Shown here: positions 1-8,410 of the stretch, one piece after another | Layout: each line of letters opens with the position of its first letter | Numbering within the stretch: the stretch's first letter is position 1 | DNA from: Faecalibacter bovis | GTDB taxonomy: Bacteria > Bacteroidota > Bacteroidia > Flavobacteriales > Weeksellaceae | NCBI RefSeq assembly: GCF_017948305.1 | Contig: NZ_CP072842.1 | Coordinates: 2,771,236 to 2,835,235 of the forward strand | Length of the DNA stretch: 64,000 nt | Direction: 5' to 3' | Made by a program: the position numbers and the translations under genes | The notes under the pieces: model-generated | Told to the model about the DNA's origin: nothing | Seen by the model: the letters and a program-made list of their open reading frames with translations, nothing else | The model's database searches: none

Positions 1-1809
1 TTTTTCGATGTTTCCTTTAAAAACTCCTGAAGCTTTTGTTTTGTTATTAAAAGCTGTTAAATAAACATCTTGCTTACGATCTAACGTTTTAATATCTTCA
101 TTCAATTTTTTAATATCAAATGTAATATCATTCTTACGACCATATCCATTAGTTATATTTCTTGGTTTCTTTTTGCCAGTTAAATCAAATTCCCAAATAT
201 CATAACGATCTTTAATTAAAACTGTTTCATCGTTATTTGTAAAATATACAATACCGTATTCTCTCGCTTCCGTTGGCATATCATTTTCCTCATCTTTAAA
301 AGAAACTTTTAACTTTTGATTTAAAACTTCTGTTTCCTTTGTAATTGGATTATATGAATACCATAAATGATTTTCTCTGTTGTAATACACAATATATTTC
401 CCTGAAGGTGAAGCTGATAAACGACCAACTAAACCATTAACAATTGGCATACGATGACCCGTATTTACATCTACAATATAATAATCTTTACGTCCAGAAG
501 CATCCCATTGCGATGAAACTCGATAGTGATTATCTGATGATCCAATTGCGAAATTTGCATTACCCTTAGCTACCAATTCTACTTGGTTCATTGATGCATC
601 TGCTAACTGAACCATCTTTGTAGGATTTGTAGTATCTAATGATACCAAATACGAACGTTTTTTCTCACGATCAAGATTCTTTAACTGCATTGGTTGGATG
701 TGATCTTCATTCCAGTGCCAAATGTCTACTTTAGCATGATCTTCTGCAATTAAAGTTGTATCCTTTTCAATTGGTTTTGGAGCAATTCCTAAAAATAATT
801 TTTTACCATCTTTACTAAAATTAGGTTTTCTGTGTTCAGAAAGCACCCAATTAGTTGGCATATTATCAATTTTAACAGAATCAATTTTTCCTGTTAATGG
901 CAATTTAGCAAAGTAATGTTGATATGTTTTAGTCTTAACTTTTTCATCTTCTTTTGATCCAAAAAACGAAACTTGAGTCGCATTTTCATCAAAAGAAAAT
1001 TGTTTATATTCGCCAATTCCCTCAACTAATAATTGTTTAGCAAAATTTGCTGTATTTACAAGGTAAACTCCGTGTTGTGTTTTATCTGTAGAATCTTTCT
1101 TTTCTGGTTTAGTCGAAAAAATTAATTGTTTTCCGTTTTCACTAAAATCATAATCTACAACGTTTTTAAAAGTTTCCTTTTTTCCAGTCGCTAAATTTCT
1201 AAGAATCAAATCTAATGGTTGATCTTTTTTTGCATCCTTTTTAGGTGCTGGTTTTTTATCTTTTCCTTTTGTTGTATCCTTTTTAGCCTCTTCTTTATGC
1301 GTTAAATATGCAACAAATGAACCTCCTTTTTCAGGAACTTTAAATGATTTTAGGTTCGGTAATTTTTCAACCTTTTGAGTAGATAAATTGATGATTCCGA
1401 TCGAATCTTTTGCTATTTCATGTTCTTTCTTCTTTTTGATTCGAACTTCTTTCAAATCTTTATAAAAAGGCTTTATATTAAAAATGGCAAAATTAGAATC
1501 AGAAGTAAATTTTACTTGATCCCCGCGGTGAAATTCAAAGTTTTTTTGAGTTGGAATTCCAAAAATTCCTAATGTATTATCACTTTCTTGTGTCTTCACT
1601 TGGTAAGCAACCCAATTTCCGTTATTTGATAAAATCGAATATCCAATTGATTGCCATTCATCATAAACTGTGTGATCTAAAGGTTTTTTCTGTGCATCAA
1701 CTTGTGTGGATAATAAAGTTATGGCTGCTAAAGCAATCGCTTTTCTGCGAATAATTTCTTGAGAATAAGAAATTACTGTACTTTTTTTTGCAAGTAGATT
1801 TTGTATCAT
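1..1809 (-). CDS. S9 family peptidase (prolyl oligopeptidase type), N-terminal 603 residues, cut by window edge
   Basis: Reading leftward from an ATG at 1809, one open frame continues without a stop to the window edge. It begins with a short charged N-terminus, a hydrophobic stretch and a likely signal-peptidase site ending in TQVDAQ near residue 40, so the protein is exported. The body is rich in repeated motifs such as FSKDGKKLF, LSASPSGKYIVYY and WDASGRKDYYIVD, which are typical of the beta-propeller that precedes the alpha/beta-hydrolase domain of S9 peptidases. The catalytic Ser-Asp-His domain would lie beyond the left edge and cannot be checked. A lysine-rich linker around residues 174-197 interrupts the propeller. 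The gene is divergent from the MBL gene at 1921. Family assignment comes from the overall pattern; substrate is unknown. Confidence 0.75.
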   Translation of the reverse strand, partial: MIQNLLAKKSTVISYSQEIIRRKAIALAAITLLSTQVDAQKKPLDHTVYDEWQSIGYSILSNNGNWVAYQVKTQESDNTLGIFGIPTQKNFEFHRGDQVKFTSDSNFAIFNIKPFYKDLKEVRIKKKKEHEIAKDSIGIINLSTQKVEKLPNLKSFKVPEKGGSFVAYLTHKEEAKKDTTKGKDKKPAPKKDAKKDQPLDLILRNLATGKKETFKNVVDYDFSENGKQLIFSTKPEKKDSTDKTQHGVYLVNTANFAKQLLVEGIGEYKQFSFDENATQVSFFGSKEDEKVKTKTYQHYFAKLPLTGKIDSVKIDNMPTNWVLSEHRKPNFSKDGKKLFLGIAPKPIEKDTTLIAEDHAKVDIWHWNEDHIQPMQLKNLDREKKRSYLVSLDTTNPTKMVQLADASMNQVELVAKGNANFAIGSSDNHYRVSSQWDASGRKDYYIVDVNTGHRMPIVNGLVGRLSASPSGKYIVYYNRENHLWYSYNPITKETEVLNQKLKVSFKDEENDMPTEAREYGIVYFTNNDETVLIKDRYDIWEFDLTGKKKPRNITNGYGRKNDITFDIKKLNEDIKTLDRKQDVYLTAFNNKTKASGVFKGNIEK

Positions 1810-1897
1810 GTGTTGTTTTATTTCAGTATTAGACCAAAATAATCAATAAAAGTTTAATAACACCTATTAAATTGTACAGTTATCCTTAATTAGTAAG

Positions 1898-1905
1898 TAT
1901 TTTTG
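1898..1905 (+). promoter_or_regulatory. Bacteroidota -7 promoter element (TATTTTTG)
   Basis: Exact match to the TAnnTTTG consensus, 15 bp upstream of the ATG at 1921. A TTG lies 23 bp further upstream (1872-1874) and could serve as the -33 element. Confidence 0.55.
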
Positions 1906-1920
1906 ATGAAAATATAGATT

Positions 1921-2862
1921 ATGAAAAAGTATTTGATTGGTGCTTTATTTTTTGGACACATTATCGGATATGGACAATCATTAGAAATTGTTCCACTTGG
2001 AGTTTATGGCGGATCAGATGAAAGCAACCTTTCGTCATATTTAGTTGCTGAAACCAAGACAAACCAATACATTTCGATGGATGGTGGAACTATTTATTCT
2101 GGAATTAAAAAAGCAATTGAAAAAGAAACGTTTACAACAGATATTTCAACCGTTTTAAAAGAATACATCAAAGGATATTTTATTTCGCATGGACATTTGG
2201 ATCATTTAGGTGGAATGATTATTAATTCGCCAGAAGACAGTAAAAAACCAATTTATGGAACAGCTGAAATGATTGATGTTTTAAAGCAAAATTACTTTAC
2301 AAATGCTGCTTGGGCTAATTTTGGTAGTGAAGGTGAAGCTCCTATCATTAATAAATATCACTATCAAAAATATAAGCATCTAGATACATTTTCAGTTGAA
2401 GGAACTAATTTGAAAGCTAAAATTTACGAGCTAAGTCATGTTAATCCTTGGAAAAGTGCTGCTATAAAAGTTGCAACTAAAACACAATCATTAATCTATT
2501 TTGGCGATACCGGAGCGGATAGAATCGAACAAACGAATCATCTTGAAGAGGTTTGGAAAGATATCGCACCAGAGATTAAATCTGGAAAATTAAAAACGAT
2601 CATGTTAGAAGTTTCTTTTCCGAGCACACAACCCGATCATTTATTATTTGGTCATTTAACCCCAAAATTATTTATGGAAGAAATGCATAAATTGGCCATT
2701 TATGTTGGGAAGAAACAAATGAAAGGTTTAAATATAATTGTGACGCATATAAAACCTAAAGGCGATAACGAAAAAATCATCAAAAAAGAATTGAATGAAT
2801 TGAATGATTTAGGTCTAAATTTTATCTATCCACAACAAGGAGAACGAATCATTATAAAATAA
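1921..2862 (+). CDS. Secreted MBL-fold class II cyclic-nucleotide phosphodiesterase-like protein
   Basis: 313 residues with a signal peptide (MKKYLIGALFFGHIIGYGQS). The mature part opens with LEIVPLGVYGGSDESNLSSY, the typical start of class II 3',5'-cyclic-nucleotide phosphodiesterases (PDE1/CpdP family, PF02112). The metal-binding motif SHGHLDHLGGM (about residues 89-99) is the HxHxDH signature of the metallo-beta-lactamase fold. Further ligands lie in IYFGDTGADR and in FGHLTPKLF near the C-terminus, where the family also has a conserved EVSFPS motif. The expected activity is hydrolysis of cAMP/cGMP in the periplasm; this follows from the family and has not been tested here. It stands alone with its own promoter and an AT-rich hairpin after the stop. 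Confidence 0.8.
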   Translation: MKKYLIGALFFGHIIGYGQSLEIVPLGVYGGSDESNLSSYLVAETKTNQYISMDGGTIYSGIKKAIEKETFTTDISTVLKEYIKGYFISHGHLDHLGGMIINSPEDSKKPIYGTAEMIDVLKQNYFTNAAWANFGSEGEAPIINKYHYQKYKHLDTFSVEGTNLKAKIYELSHVNPWKSAAIKVATKTQSLIYFGDTGADRIEQTNHLEEVWKDIAPEIKSGKLKTIMLEVSFPSTQPDHLLFGHLTPKLFMEEMHKLAIYVGKKQMKGLNIIVTHIKPKGDNEKIIKKELNELNDLGLNFIYPQQGERIIIK

Positions 2863-2875
2863 TATAATTATTATT

Positions 2876-2905
2876 TTATTAAATTAAGTCATAATAATTT
2901 AATAA
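2876..2905 (+). terminator. Possible terminator: all-A/T 11-bp hairpin after the phosphodiesterase gene
   Basis: Perfect 11-bp inverted repeat (TTATTAAATTA and TAATTTAATAA) with an 8-nt loop, 13 bp after the stop at 2862 and followed by GATTTTATT. The stem has no G or C and the T-run is weak, so termination is plausible but not assured. Confidence 0.4.
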
Positions 2906-2985
2906 GATTTTATTATAAGCAGTCAATTTTTAAATATTCATCAAAAAAGTAGTTTTTAAATTTCAATAATAGGTAGTTGCTTTTA

Positions 2986-2993
2986 TATATTTG
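2986..2993 (+). promoter_or_regulatory. Bacteroidota -7 promoter element (TATATTTG)
   Basis: Exact TAnnTTTG match 18 bp upstream of the ATG at 3012. No convincing -33 element at normal spacing. Confidence 0.55.
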
Positions 2994-3011
2994 GGTTAAA
3001 CCACAAGATAA

Positions 3012-3452
3012 ATGACGCCACAAATTGGAGAAGTCTTCCTGATGGAAGGTGAACAACATTTTATAGATGAGCAACCTTTACACCAATATTTTATCACATT
3101 TAATAACCCACCCTATTTTACACCTCCGTCGCCAACGTGTTGGAGAGGCTACTACGGAAAGTGGGAATTAAGAGATAACGAATTATATCTAATTAATTTT
3201 AGAGGTTATTTGGAAGGATTTGATGAAGTTGATATGAATTATTTGTTTCCTTTACAAGATGAAGTTTTTGCTAATTGGTATTCTGGTACAATAAGAGTTC
3301 CACAAGGTAAAATCTTAAAATGGAATGAAACATTGAATGGGTCTTTATATGAAGAGTATTTGCACTTAATATTCAAAAATGGTGTGCTAACCCATTACGA
3401 ATACGAAGACACAGAAGATAATTTAAAATCGAAAGAAGAAATTTCCCAATAA
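3012..3452 (+). CDS. Hypothetical protein, 146 residues, cytoplasmic
   Basis: I do not recognise a characterised family. There is no signal peptide or membrane segment. The protein is acidic and rich in aromatics, with a compact middle block (WELRDNELYLINFRGYLEGF, residues about 50-69, then ANWYSGTIRVPQGK) that looks like a small all-beta domain, and a tail ending in acidic/basic residues. The ATG at 3012 lies 18 bp after a good -7 element and starts directly with a plausible N-terminus. It is monocistronic, followed by an inverted repeat (3464-3525) and a bidirectional terminator shared with the convergent reductase gene. Confidence 0.6.
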   Translation: MTPQIGEVFLMEGEQHFIDEQPLHQYFITFNNPPYFTPPSPTCWRGYYGKWELRDNELYLINFRGYLEGFDEVDMNYLFPLQDEVFANWYSGTIRVPQGKILKWNETLNGSLYEEYLHLIFKNGVLTHYEYEDTEDNLKSKEEISQ

Positions 3453-3463
3453 TTACACACTTT

Positions 3464-3525
3464 TTGGCGATATATTAATAAATCATGAAGATTCTAATAC
3501 AAACGATTTATGAAAGTATCGCCAA
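3464..3525. repeat. Nested inverted repeat between the 3' end of the hypothetical gene and the terminator
   Basis: TTGGCGATA (3464-3472) is perfectly complementary to TATCGCCAA (3517-3525). Inside it, ATAAATC (3478-3484) pairs with GATTTAT (3505-3511). Together they would fold into one long hairpin with a 5-nt internal loop and a 20-nt apical loop. Function unknown; it precedes the real terminator by about 15 bp. Confidence 0.5.
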
Positions 3526-3538
3526 TATTTTAAAAAAT

Positions 3539-3578
3539 AAAACCCCTCAAGATTTTATTCTTAAGGGGTTTTTTATTT
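3539..3578. terminator. Bidirectional intrinsic terminator
   Basis: Stem AACCCCTCAAG / CTTAAGGGGTT (one mismatch), with T-rich flanks on both strands. It separates the convergent genes ending at 3452 (+) and 3584 (-). Confidence 0.75.
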
Positions 3579-3583
3579 TAGAA

Positions 3584-4681
3584 TTATTGATTTAAAAAAG
3601 GATAATCAGTATAACCTTTTGGTCCTGGCGTATAGAAAGTTGAAGAAACTGCTTCATTTAATTCAGCGTTTTGTTTGAAACGTTCAACTAAATCAGGATT
3701 CGCAATAAACGGAACTCCGAAAGATACTAAATCTGCATCACCATCTTCTAGTACTTTAATGGCTTTTTCTTTATCAAATGATTTATTAATCATTAATGTT
3801 CCTTTGTATAATGGTCTAAAATGTTTCGCAACCTCTTTAATCGCAAATGGCAAATCGTCAATTGGTGCAAATGGTTCTGTTAGATGTAAATAAGCTAAAT
3901 CATAATCGTTTAATTTATTCACAATATATTCAAATGTTGGAATTGATTCTTCATCCATCGTTGCACCTAAAACTTTATGCAAAGTCGGGTTAAGACGAAC
4001 TCCTACTTTATTATAAGAAATTACTTCTTTTAAAGCATCTAAAGTTTCAAATAAAAATCGTGCTCTATTTTCTATTGATCCACCGTATTCGTCTGTACGT
4101 AAATTGGTAGTTTTACTAAAAAATTGGTGGAATAAATAACCATTCGCTGCATGTAATTCAACTCCGTCAAAACCAGCTTCTAAAGCATTTTCAGCAGCTT
4201 TTTTGAAATCTTGAATGGTTTGCTGAATGTCTTCTTTAGTCATCGCTTTTGGCGTCACAGTATCTTCAAAACCATTACCTGTAAACGCTTGTGTATTAGG
4301 ATTTACAGCTGATGGTGCCATTGGCAATTTACCATTTAATAAATTAGGATGAGAAATTGCACCAACGTGCCAAATTTGAGCAAAGATTTTACCACCTTTT
4401 TCGTGAACAGCATTTGTAACAATTTTCCAAGCTTCCACTTGTTGTGGAGTATAAATTGAAGGAACATTAATATATCCTATTCCTTGTGGACTAACGAATG
4501 TACCTTCAGAAATAATAAGACCAGCAGTTGCTCTTTGAGCGTAGTATTCCGCAGTTAATTCAGTTGCAACCTTCTCATCGTTATCCGAACGAGATCTTGT
4601 CATAGGTGCCATTACTATTCGGTTTGCTAATGTTATATCTTTTAAATTGTATTGACTAAATAATATTTGATCTTCCATCAT
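3584..4681 (-). CDS. Old Yellow Enzyme family alkene reductase (NADH:flavin oxidoreductase)
   Basis: 365 residues from the ATG at 4681; an in-frame TTG at 4690 is less likely because it would leave almost no leader after the -7 element at 4707-4700. FMN-dependent TIM barrel that reduces activated C=C bonds with NAD(P)H. Visible signatures are APMTRSRS near residue 25 (flavin binding) and HAANGYLFHQFF with His177 and Asn180 (substrate anion pair), followed by the family-typical LRTDEYGGSIENRARF and LVSFGVPFIANPDLVERF near the C-terminus. Full family length. It is monocistronic and shares a terminator with the upstream convergent gene. Closest in style to NemA/xenobiotic reductases; natural substrate unknown. 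Confidence 0.9.
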   Translation of the reverse strand: MMEDQILFSQYNLKDITLANRIVMAPMTRSRSDNDEKVATELTAEYYAQRATAGLIISEGTFVSPQGIGYINVPSIYTPQQVEAWKIVTNAVHEKGGKIFAQIWHVGAISHPNLLNGKLPMAPSAVNPNTQAFTGNGFEDTVTPKAMTKEDIQQTIQDFKKAAENALEAGFDGVELHAANGYLFHQFFSKTTNLRTDEYGGSIENRARFLFETLDALKEVISYNKVGVRLNPTLHKVLGATMDEESIPTFEYIVNKLNDYDLAYLHLTEPFAPIDDLPFAIKEVAKHFRPLYKGTLMINKSFDKEKAIKVLEDGDADLVSFGVPFIANPDLVERFKQNAELNEAVSSTFYTPGPKGYTDYPFLNQ

Positions 4682-4699
4682 TTTATTCAAATTTTAAAA

Positions 4700-4707
4700 C
4701 AAATATA
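4700..4707 (-). promoter_or_regulatory. Bacteroidota -7 promoter element (TATATTTG, minus strand)
   Basis: Exact TAnnTTTG match 18 nt upstream of the ATG at 4681. It argues for that ATG over the TTG at 4690. Confidence 0.55.
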
Positions 4708-4754
4708 TAATGTAGTACAGATCGAAATCTTGATTTAGATCAATAAATAAATCA

Positions 4755-5213
4755 TTATTTTAAAAATATTTTCTGACAAATATCTTTTCTATAAATGAAT
4801 AGTTCTTCTAAGTTTTTTAGAACAAGAGATTCATGAAATAAATTACCAATAACCCCGAAAGGTAACTCATATTCAATTTCATCCACCATTAAAACTCCAT
4901 CACCTTGACGTAAAAAAGTATGTGTATGTTTCCAAGATTTAAAAGGTCCTTTGAGTTGAATATCTACAAAATGTGAATGATTAGAAACTTCAACAATTTC
5001 AGTTTCCCAAAAAACTGGTATTCCAAATAATGGAGAAACAGTATAAGCAATGCGCATACCTTCAAACAATTTTGTGTCCGGAAGATTGGTTCTAACTTTC
5101 ATTTTCATATGATCTGGCGTTAAAACGGTTAAGTTTTTAGCGTCTGAGAAAAAAGCCCAAACCTCATCCATCGAAGCGTTGATATATTGTTCGTATTTTA
5201 AATGATGTTTCAT
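4755..5213 (-). CDS. SRPBCC (START-like) family protein
   Basis: 152 residues. The N-terminal block (YEQYINASMDEVWAFFSDAKNL) followed by LTPDHMKMKVRT and by alternating beta strands (ETEIVEVSNHSHFVDIQLKG, HTHTFL, MVDEIEYELPFG) is the pattern of the SRPBCC/COG4276 ligand-binding fold. These proteins form a hydrophobic cavity; the natural ligand is not predictable. No signal peptide. It follows punA on the same strand but a clear terminator lies between them, so it is probably transcribed separately. Its own terminator is not obvious; a short 7-bp hairpin (4731-4754) directly after the stop lacks a T-run. Confidence 0.75.
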   Translation of the reverse strand: MKHHLKYEQYINASMDEVWAFFSDAKNLTVLTPDHMKMKVRTNLPDTKLFEGMRIAYTVSPLFGIPVFWETEIVEVSNHSHFVDIQLKGPFKSWKHTHTFLRQGDGVLMVDEIEYELPFGVIGNLFHESLVLKNLEELFIYRKDICQKIFLK

Positions 5214-5230
5214 AGCTTAAAAATAATCAA

Positions 5231-5268
5231 AAAAAAAATCGCCTTAGTAAACTAAGACGATTCTTTTA
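5231..5268 (-). terminator. Intrinsic terminator for punA
   Basis: On the minus strand an AATCGTCTTAG / CTAAGGCGATT hairpin is followed by nine Ts. It lies directly after the punA stop. Confidence 0.75.
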
Positions 5269-5282
5269 AATTATTGTTATGA

Positions 5283-6095
5283 TTAACACGTTTCAATAAC
5301 GCTTTTTACAATTTTAATCACATTTGGCATCGCAGTGTTTGCCGCGTTTAAAACTTCTTCGTGAGAAACTGGGAAAGCAATTTCTGGACCACCTAAATCT
5401 GTAATAACAGAAACACAGAAAACACGCATGCTCATGTGTTTAGCAACGATTACTTCTGGTACAGTTGACATTCCGACAGCATCACCACCAATGTAACGAA
5501 CTAATCCATACTCTGAAGGTGTTTCGAAAGTTGGTCCTTGTAAACCTACATAAACACCTGTATGAACTAATATATCGTTTTGAGCAGCGAATTCTACCGC
5601 AGCATTTAACATTTCTTTGTCATAAGCTTGTGACATATCTACGAAACGAGGTCCTAATTCGTCCATATTTTTACCACGTAATGGGTGTTCTGGCATCATG
5701 TTAATGTGATCTTTTAAAATCATCACATCACCTACTTTGAAACTTGGATTAACACCTCCCGAAGCATTTGATAAAATTACTTTATCGATTCCTAACCCTT
5801 TGAAAACTCGCATTGGGAAAGTAACTTCCTGCATCGAGTATCCTTCGTAGTAATGAAAACGACCAGCCATCATTAATACATTTTTACCTAAAATTTTTCC
5901 AAATACTAAGTGACCTTTGTGTCCTTCTACAGTAACTTGTGGAAATCCAGGAATATCTTGGTAATTGATTACAATCGGATCTTCTACCTCATCTTCTAAT
6001 TTACCTAATCCAGAACCTAAAACAATTACGAATTCTGGTGTTGTAGGAATAATATTGTTGATGTATTTTACAGCTTCATTAATGCGTTCTAACAT
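5283..6095 (-). CDS. punA: Purine-nucleoside phosphorylase (trimeric type)
   Basis: 270 residues, full length. It catalyses phosphorolysis of (deoxy)guanosine and inosine to base plus ribose-1-phosphate in purine salvage. Signatures of the PNP-I/trimeric family are visible: VLGSGLG (26-31, phosphate loop), GHKGHLVFG (58-66), AGRFHYYEGY (77-86), LSNASGGVN (108-116), GPTFETPSEY, GGDAVGMSTVPEV and VITDLGG near the C-terminus. The start codon lies inside the 3' end of lpxK (17-bp overlap), so the two genes are translationally coupled in one transcript that ends at the terminator 5231-5268. The functional link to lpxK is probably only positional. Confidence 0.95.
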   Translation of the reverse strand: MLERINEAVKYINNIIPTTPEFVIVLGSGLGKLEDEVEDPIVINYQDIPGFPQVTVEGHKGHLVFGKILGKNVLMMAGRFHYYEGYSMQEVTFPMRVFKGLGIDKVILSNASGGVNPSFKVGDVMILKDHINMMPEHPLRGKNMDELGPRFVDMSQAYDKEMLNAAVEFAAQNDILVHTGVYVGLQGPTFETPSEYGLVRYIGGDAVGMSTVPEVIVAKHMSMRVFCVSVITDLGGPEIAFPVSHEEVLNAANTAMPNVIKIVKSVIETC

Positions 6096-7107
6096 ACTCT
6101 AAAATAGTTTGATTAAATTTCTCTTTATCGTTTAATTCGATCCGAATTGGCAAATAGAAAAGATTATTTTTTAACGAACCTTCTTCCAGCAACCTCATAT
6201 AATCTTTCTCGGTTGTTAAAATTATTTTCTCTCCTTCTGTTTCATCAAATCGTTTGCGAATATAGTCAATTTCTACATCTTTAAAATTATGATGGTCTGG
6301 ATACTTTAAATGCAATACATCTTTAAAGTTTGATTCTGCAAAATTTACTAAACTTGTTGGATTCGCTATTCCTGTTACTAAAATAACGTTCTTTTTAAAC
6401 CACTCAGTTTGTTCCAAATTATGTGTAGCCCCAATCAATTGGTTATCATAAATAATACGAGAAAAAAACAATTGTTGATTACCTCTTAATTTAATTTTTT
6501 CTTGAAAAACTTTGAAACGTTCGTTCGGAATTGAATCTGGACATTTTGTAACAATAATTATATCAGCACGTTTTGCTCCGGCCCCACTCTCTCTTAAATC
6601 ACCACCAGGCAATAAAAAATCTTCAAAATAGGGTTGATTGTAATCTGTTAAAAGTATATTGAATCCAGCTTTTATTTGTCTGTGCTGAAAAGCATCATCC
6701 AAAATAATAATTTCTGGATAATAATGTTTCATTAAATTCTGTACGCCCAAAACTCTACTTTCACAAACTGAGATTAAAATTTTGTTTTTGAATCTTCTAA
6801 AAAATTGCATTGGTTCATCCCCAATATCAAAAACTTTAGAATCGTAATTCGCAATACGAAAACCTGAAGTTTTGCGACCGTAACCTCTACTCAACGTACA
6901 AGTCATTTTTTCATCTTTTAAAAGATCAATCAGATACATTACGTGAGGAGATTTTCCTGTACCACCAACTGATAAATTTCCTACATTAATAATAGGTAAA
7001 TCAAAAGTGGTTGTACGCATCAAACCTAAGTTATAAAAGACATTTCTGATAGAAGTTATTCCCCAGTAAATTCCAGAAAAAGGTAGTAAAAGTCTACGCC
7101 AATTCAT
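6079..7107 (-). CDS. lpxK: Tetraacyldisaccharide 4'-kinase
   Basis: 342 residues. It phosphorylates the 4' position of the lipid A precursor on the cytoplasmic face of the inner membrane. The N-terminus carries the single membrane-associated helix expected for LpxK (LLLPFSGIYWGITSIRNVFY) and then the P-loop GNLSVGGTGKSPH (43-55). SRGYGRKT, GDEPMQF and the LDDAFQHR motif that follows the Walker B strand are all intact. This gene shows that the organism makes lipid A, i.e. a Gram-negative envelope. The 3' end overlaps punA by 17 bp. Confidence 0.95.
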   Translation of the reverse strand: MNWRRLLLPFSGIYWGITSIRNVFYNLGLMRTTTFDLPIINVGNLSVGGTGKSPHVMYLIDLLKDEKMTCTLSRGYGRKTSGFRIANYDSKVFDIGDEPMQFFRRFKNKILISVCESRVLGVQNLMKHYYPEIIILDDAFQHRQIKAGFNILLTDYNQPYFEDFLLPGGDLRESGAGAKRADIIIVTKCPDSIPNERFKVFQEKIKLRGNQQLFFSRIIYDNQLIGATHNLEQTEWFKKNVILVTGIANPTSLVNFAESNFKDVLHLKYPDHHNFKDVEIDYIRKRFDETEGEKIILTTEKDYMRLLEEGSLKNNLFYLPIRIELNDKEKFNQTILEYVRTH

Positions 7108-7182
7108 AATATTTTTAATATTAAGCGAAAATAAAACTTTAATAATTGATTAGAAAAAAGATTCTATTAAATTTTTAAAAAT

Positions 7183-7210
7183 AAAAAATCCACCCCGCAG
7201 GATGGATTAA
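7183..7210 (-). terminator. Intrinsic terminator for the DUF4230 gene
   Basis: On the minus strand, AATCCA..CC / GG..TGGATT forms a short hairpin followed by a T-rich tract. It ends the 10692-7214 cluster. Confidence 0.6.
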
Positions 7211-7213
7211 ATT

Positions 7214-7825
7214 TTAATAGAATAACTGTTTTAATTCTGTGGCATAAATTGTATTATCTTCAATTTCCCAACCATAAATTTTAGCTATTTGATATATATC
7301 TGTTAAATTCTGAATTAATTGTTGATGAGCTTCAGATTTTAATTTATTTCGATCAATTTTTTCTTCCATTTTTGCAATTCCACGTTTTTTAATTTCGTTT
7401 AATTCATTCTTTTCAAACTTATTAAAAACACTTTGGTCCATGTCATAAAAATCAACATCTGGATAAACTTTAAGATCAACCGGCGGAATAGATTTAATTA
7501 CTATTTTCTTGTTTATAGAATCTAATTCTACTTCCATTTTAGATAAATCATAACTTGCTTGCACCTTTCCATTGACGAGCATTGTAACTTTTTTATCAGC
7601 AGAATAAAGACTTTCTAATCCTGGTAACGATTTCTTCGAAGTATGGGTATAAATTTCTGACAACGATTGTTCTGCAACAACCATTTTATTCATCTTATTG
7701 ATTTGATATGCAATGACTCTTGAATCTTCTGTATAAGATTTTTTTTCACAGGATTTGATTCCAAAAAACGTGATTATAATTCCAAGTACAAAAGCTATAA
7801 TCGAAAATAATCCTACTTTTTTCAC
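7214..7825 (-). CDS. DUF4230 domain-containing membrane-anchored protein
   Basis: 203 residues, GTG start at 7825 that overlaps the stop of the upstream thioredoxin-like gene (GTGA). A single N-terminal membrane helix (VGLFSIIAFVLGIIITFFG) anchors a long, mostly beta/coiled domain containing the typical DUF4230 elements: a region around VVAEQSLSEIYTH, a beta block LDSINKKIVIKSIPPVDL and a C-terminal helix with KSEAHQQLIQNLTDIYQIAK. Function of DUF4230 is unknown. Last gene of a four-gene minus-strand cluster. Confidence 0.8.
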   Translation of the reverse strand: MKKVGLFSIIAFVLGIIITFFGIKSCEKKSYTEDSRVIAYQINKMNKMVVAEQSLSEIYTHTSKKSLPGLESLYSADKKVTMLVNGKVQASYDLSKMEVELDSINKKIVIKSIPPVDLKVYPDVDFYDMDQSVFNKFEKNELNEIKKRGIAKMEEKIDRNKLKSEAHQQLIQNLTDIYQIAKIYGWEIEDNTIYATELKQLFY

Positions 7826-8379
7826 TCTTCAGCGTAATTAGGTGTTAAAGGTGTTCCGTTAACAATTTTTTCAAAATCTTCTTCTAAATAACCCGAAACT
7901 GGACCTTCTACAATACGACCAATTTCTTTTCCATTTTTATAGACGATAATTGTAGGAACATGCGTAATATCTTTCCCAATTTCCTCGCCGTAAAAACTTT
8001 TCTTTTTATGATCAACACCATAAACTTTTAATCGACTTTCGATAGGGAATTTTACACTTTCTAAAATTTTATAAAAACGAGGTAATTCTCGTTGAGAATC
8101 ACTACACCAAGTTCCTACAAAAACTTCTATTCGTAAAAATTTAACATCTAATTTTTTAATATTTTTTAACTTAGATTCCTCAACTTCGTAAGTATTATAT
8201 TCTTCATTAAACCAAGATGCGTAATGCTTTTGATTTAGTGCTTCTCTATCAAATTCACCAGTTAAAAATCGTTCACCAGATTCTGTTTTAATCTGTCTAT
8301 TTAATACTTTTTGTTGTTGACATGCTGTAAGCGTAAAAACAAAAATGGTGACAAAAGCGAGTTGAAATATTTTTTTCAT
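7822..8379 (-). CDS. Thioredoxin-fold lipoprotein with single active-site cysteine
   Basis: 185 residues. The N-terminus is a lipoprotein signal with lipobox LTAC and Cys20. The rest is a thioredoxin fold: EVFVGTWCSDSQRELP holds the active-site position as WCSDS (Cys92, Ser95), and HVPTIIVYKNG supplies the cis-proline at 142. Because the second cysteine of the usual CxxC is serine, a simple disulfide reductase role is less likely; a monothiol or binding role is possible. The protein would face the periplasm or outer membrane. It overlaps the DUF4230 gene by 4 bp and lies 31 bp after the M14 peptidase gene. Confidence 0.8.
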   Translation of the reverse strand: MKKIFQLAFVTIFVFTLTACQQQKVLNRQIKTESGERFLTGEFDREALNQKHYASWFNEEYNTYEVEESKLKNIKKLDVKFLRIEVFVGTWCSDSQRELPRFYKILESVKFPIESRLKVYGVDHKKKSFYGEEIGKDITHVPTIIVYKNGKEIGRIVEGPVSGYLEEDFEKIVNGTPLTPNYAEE

Positions 8380-8410
8380 TATGTAATTTCTTGTCCTAAA
8401 TATACTGTTT

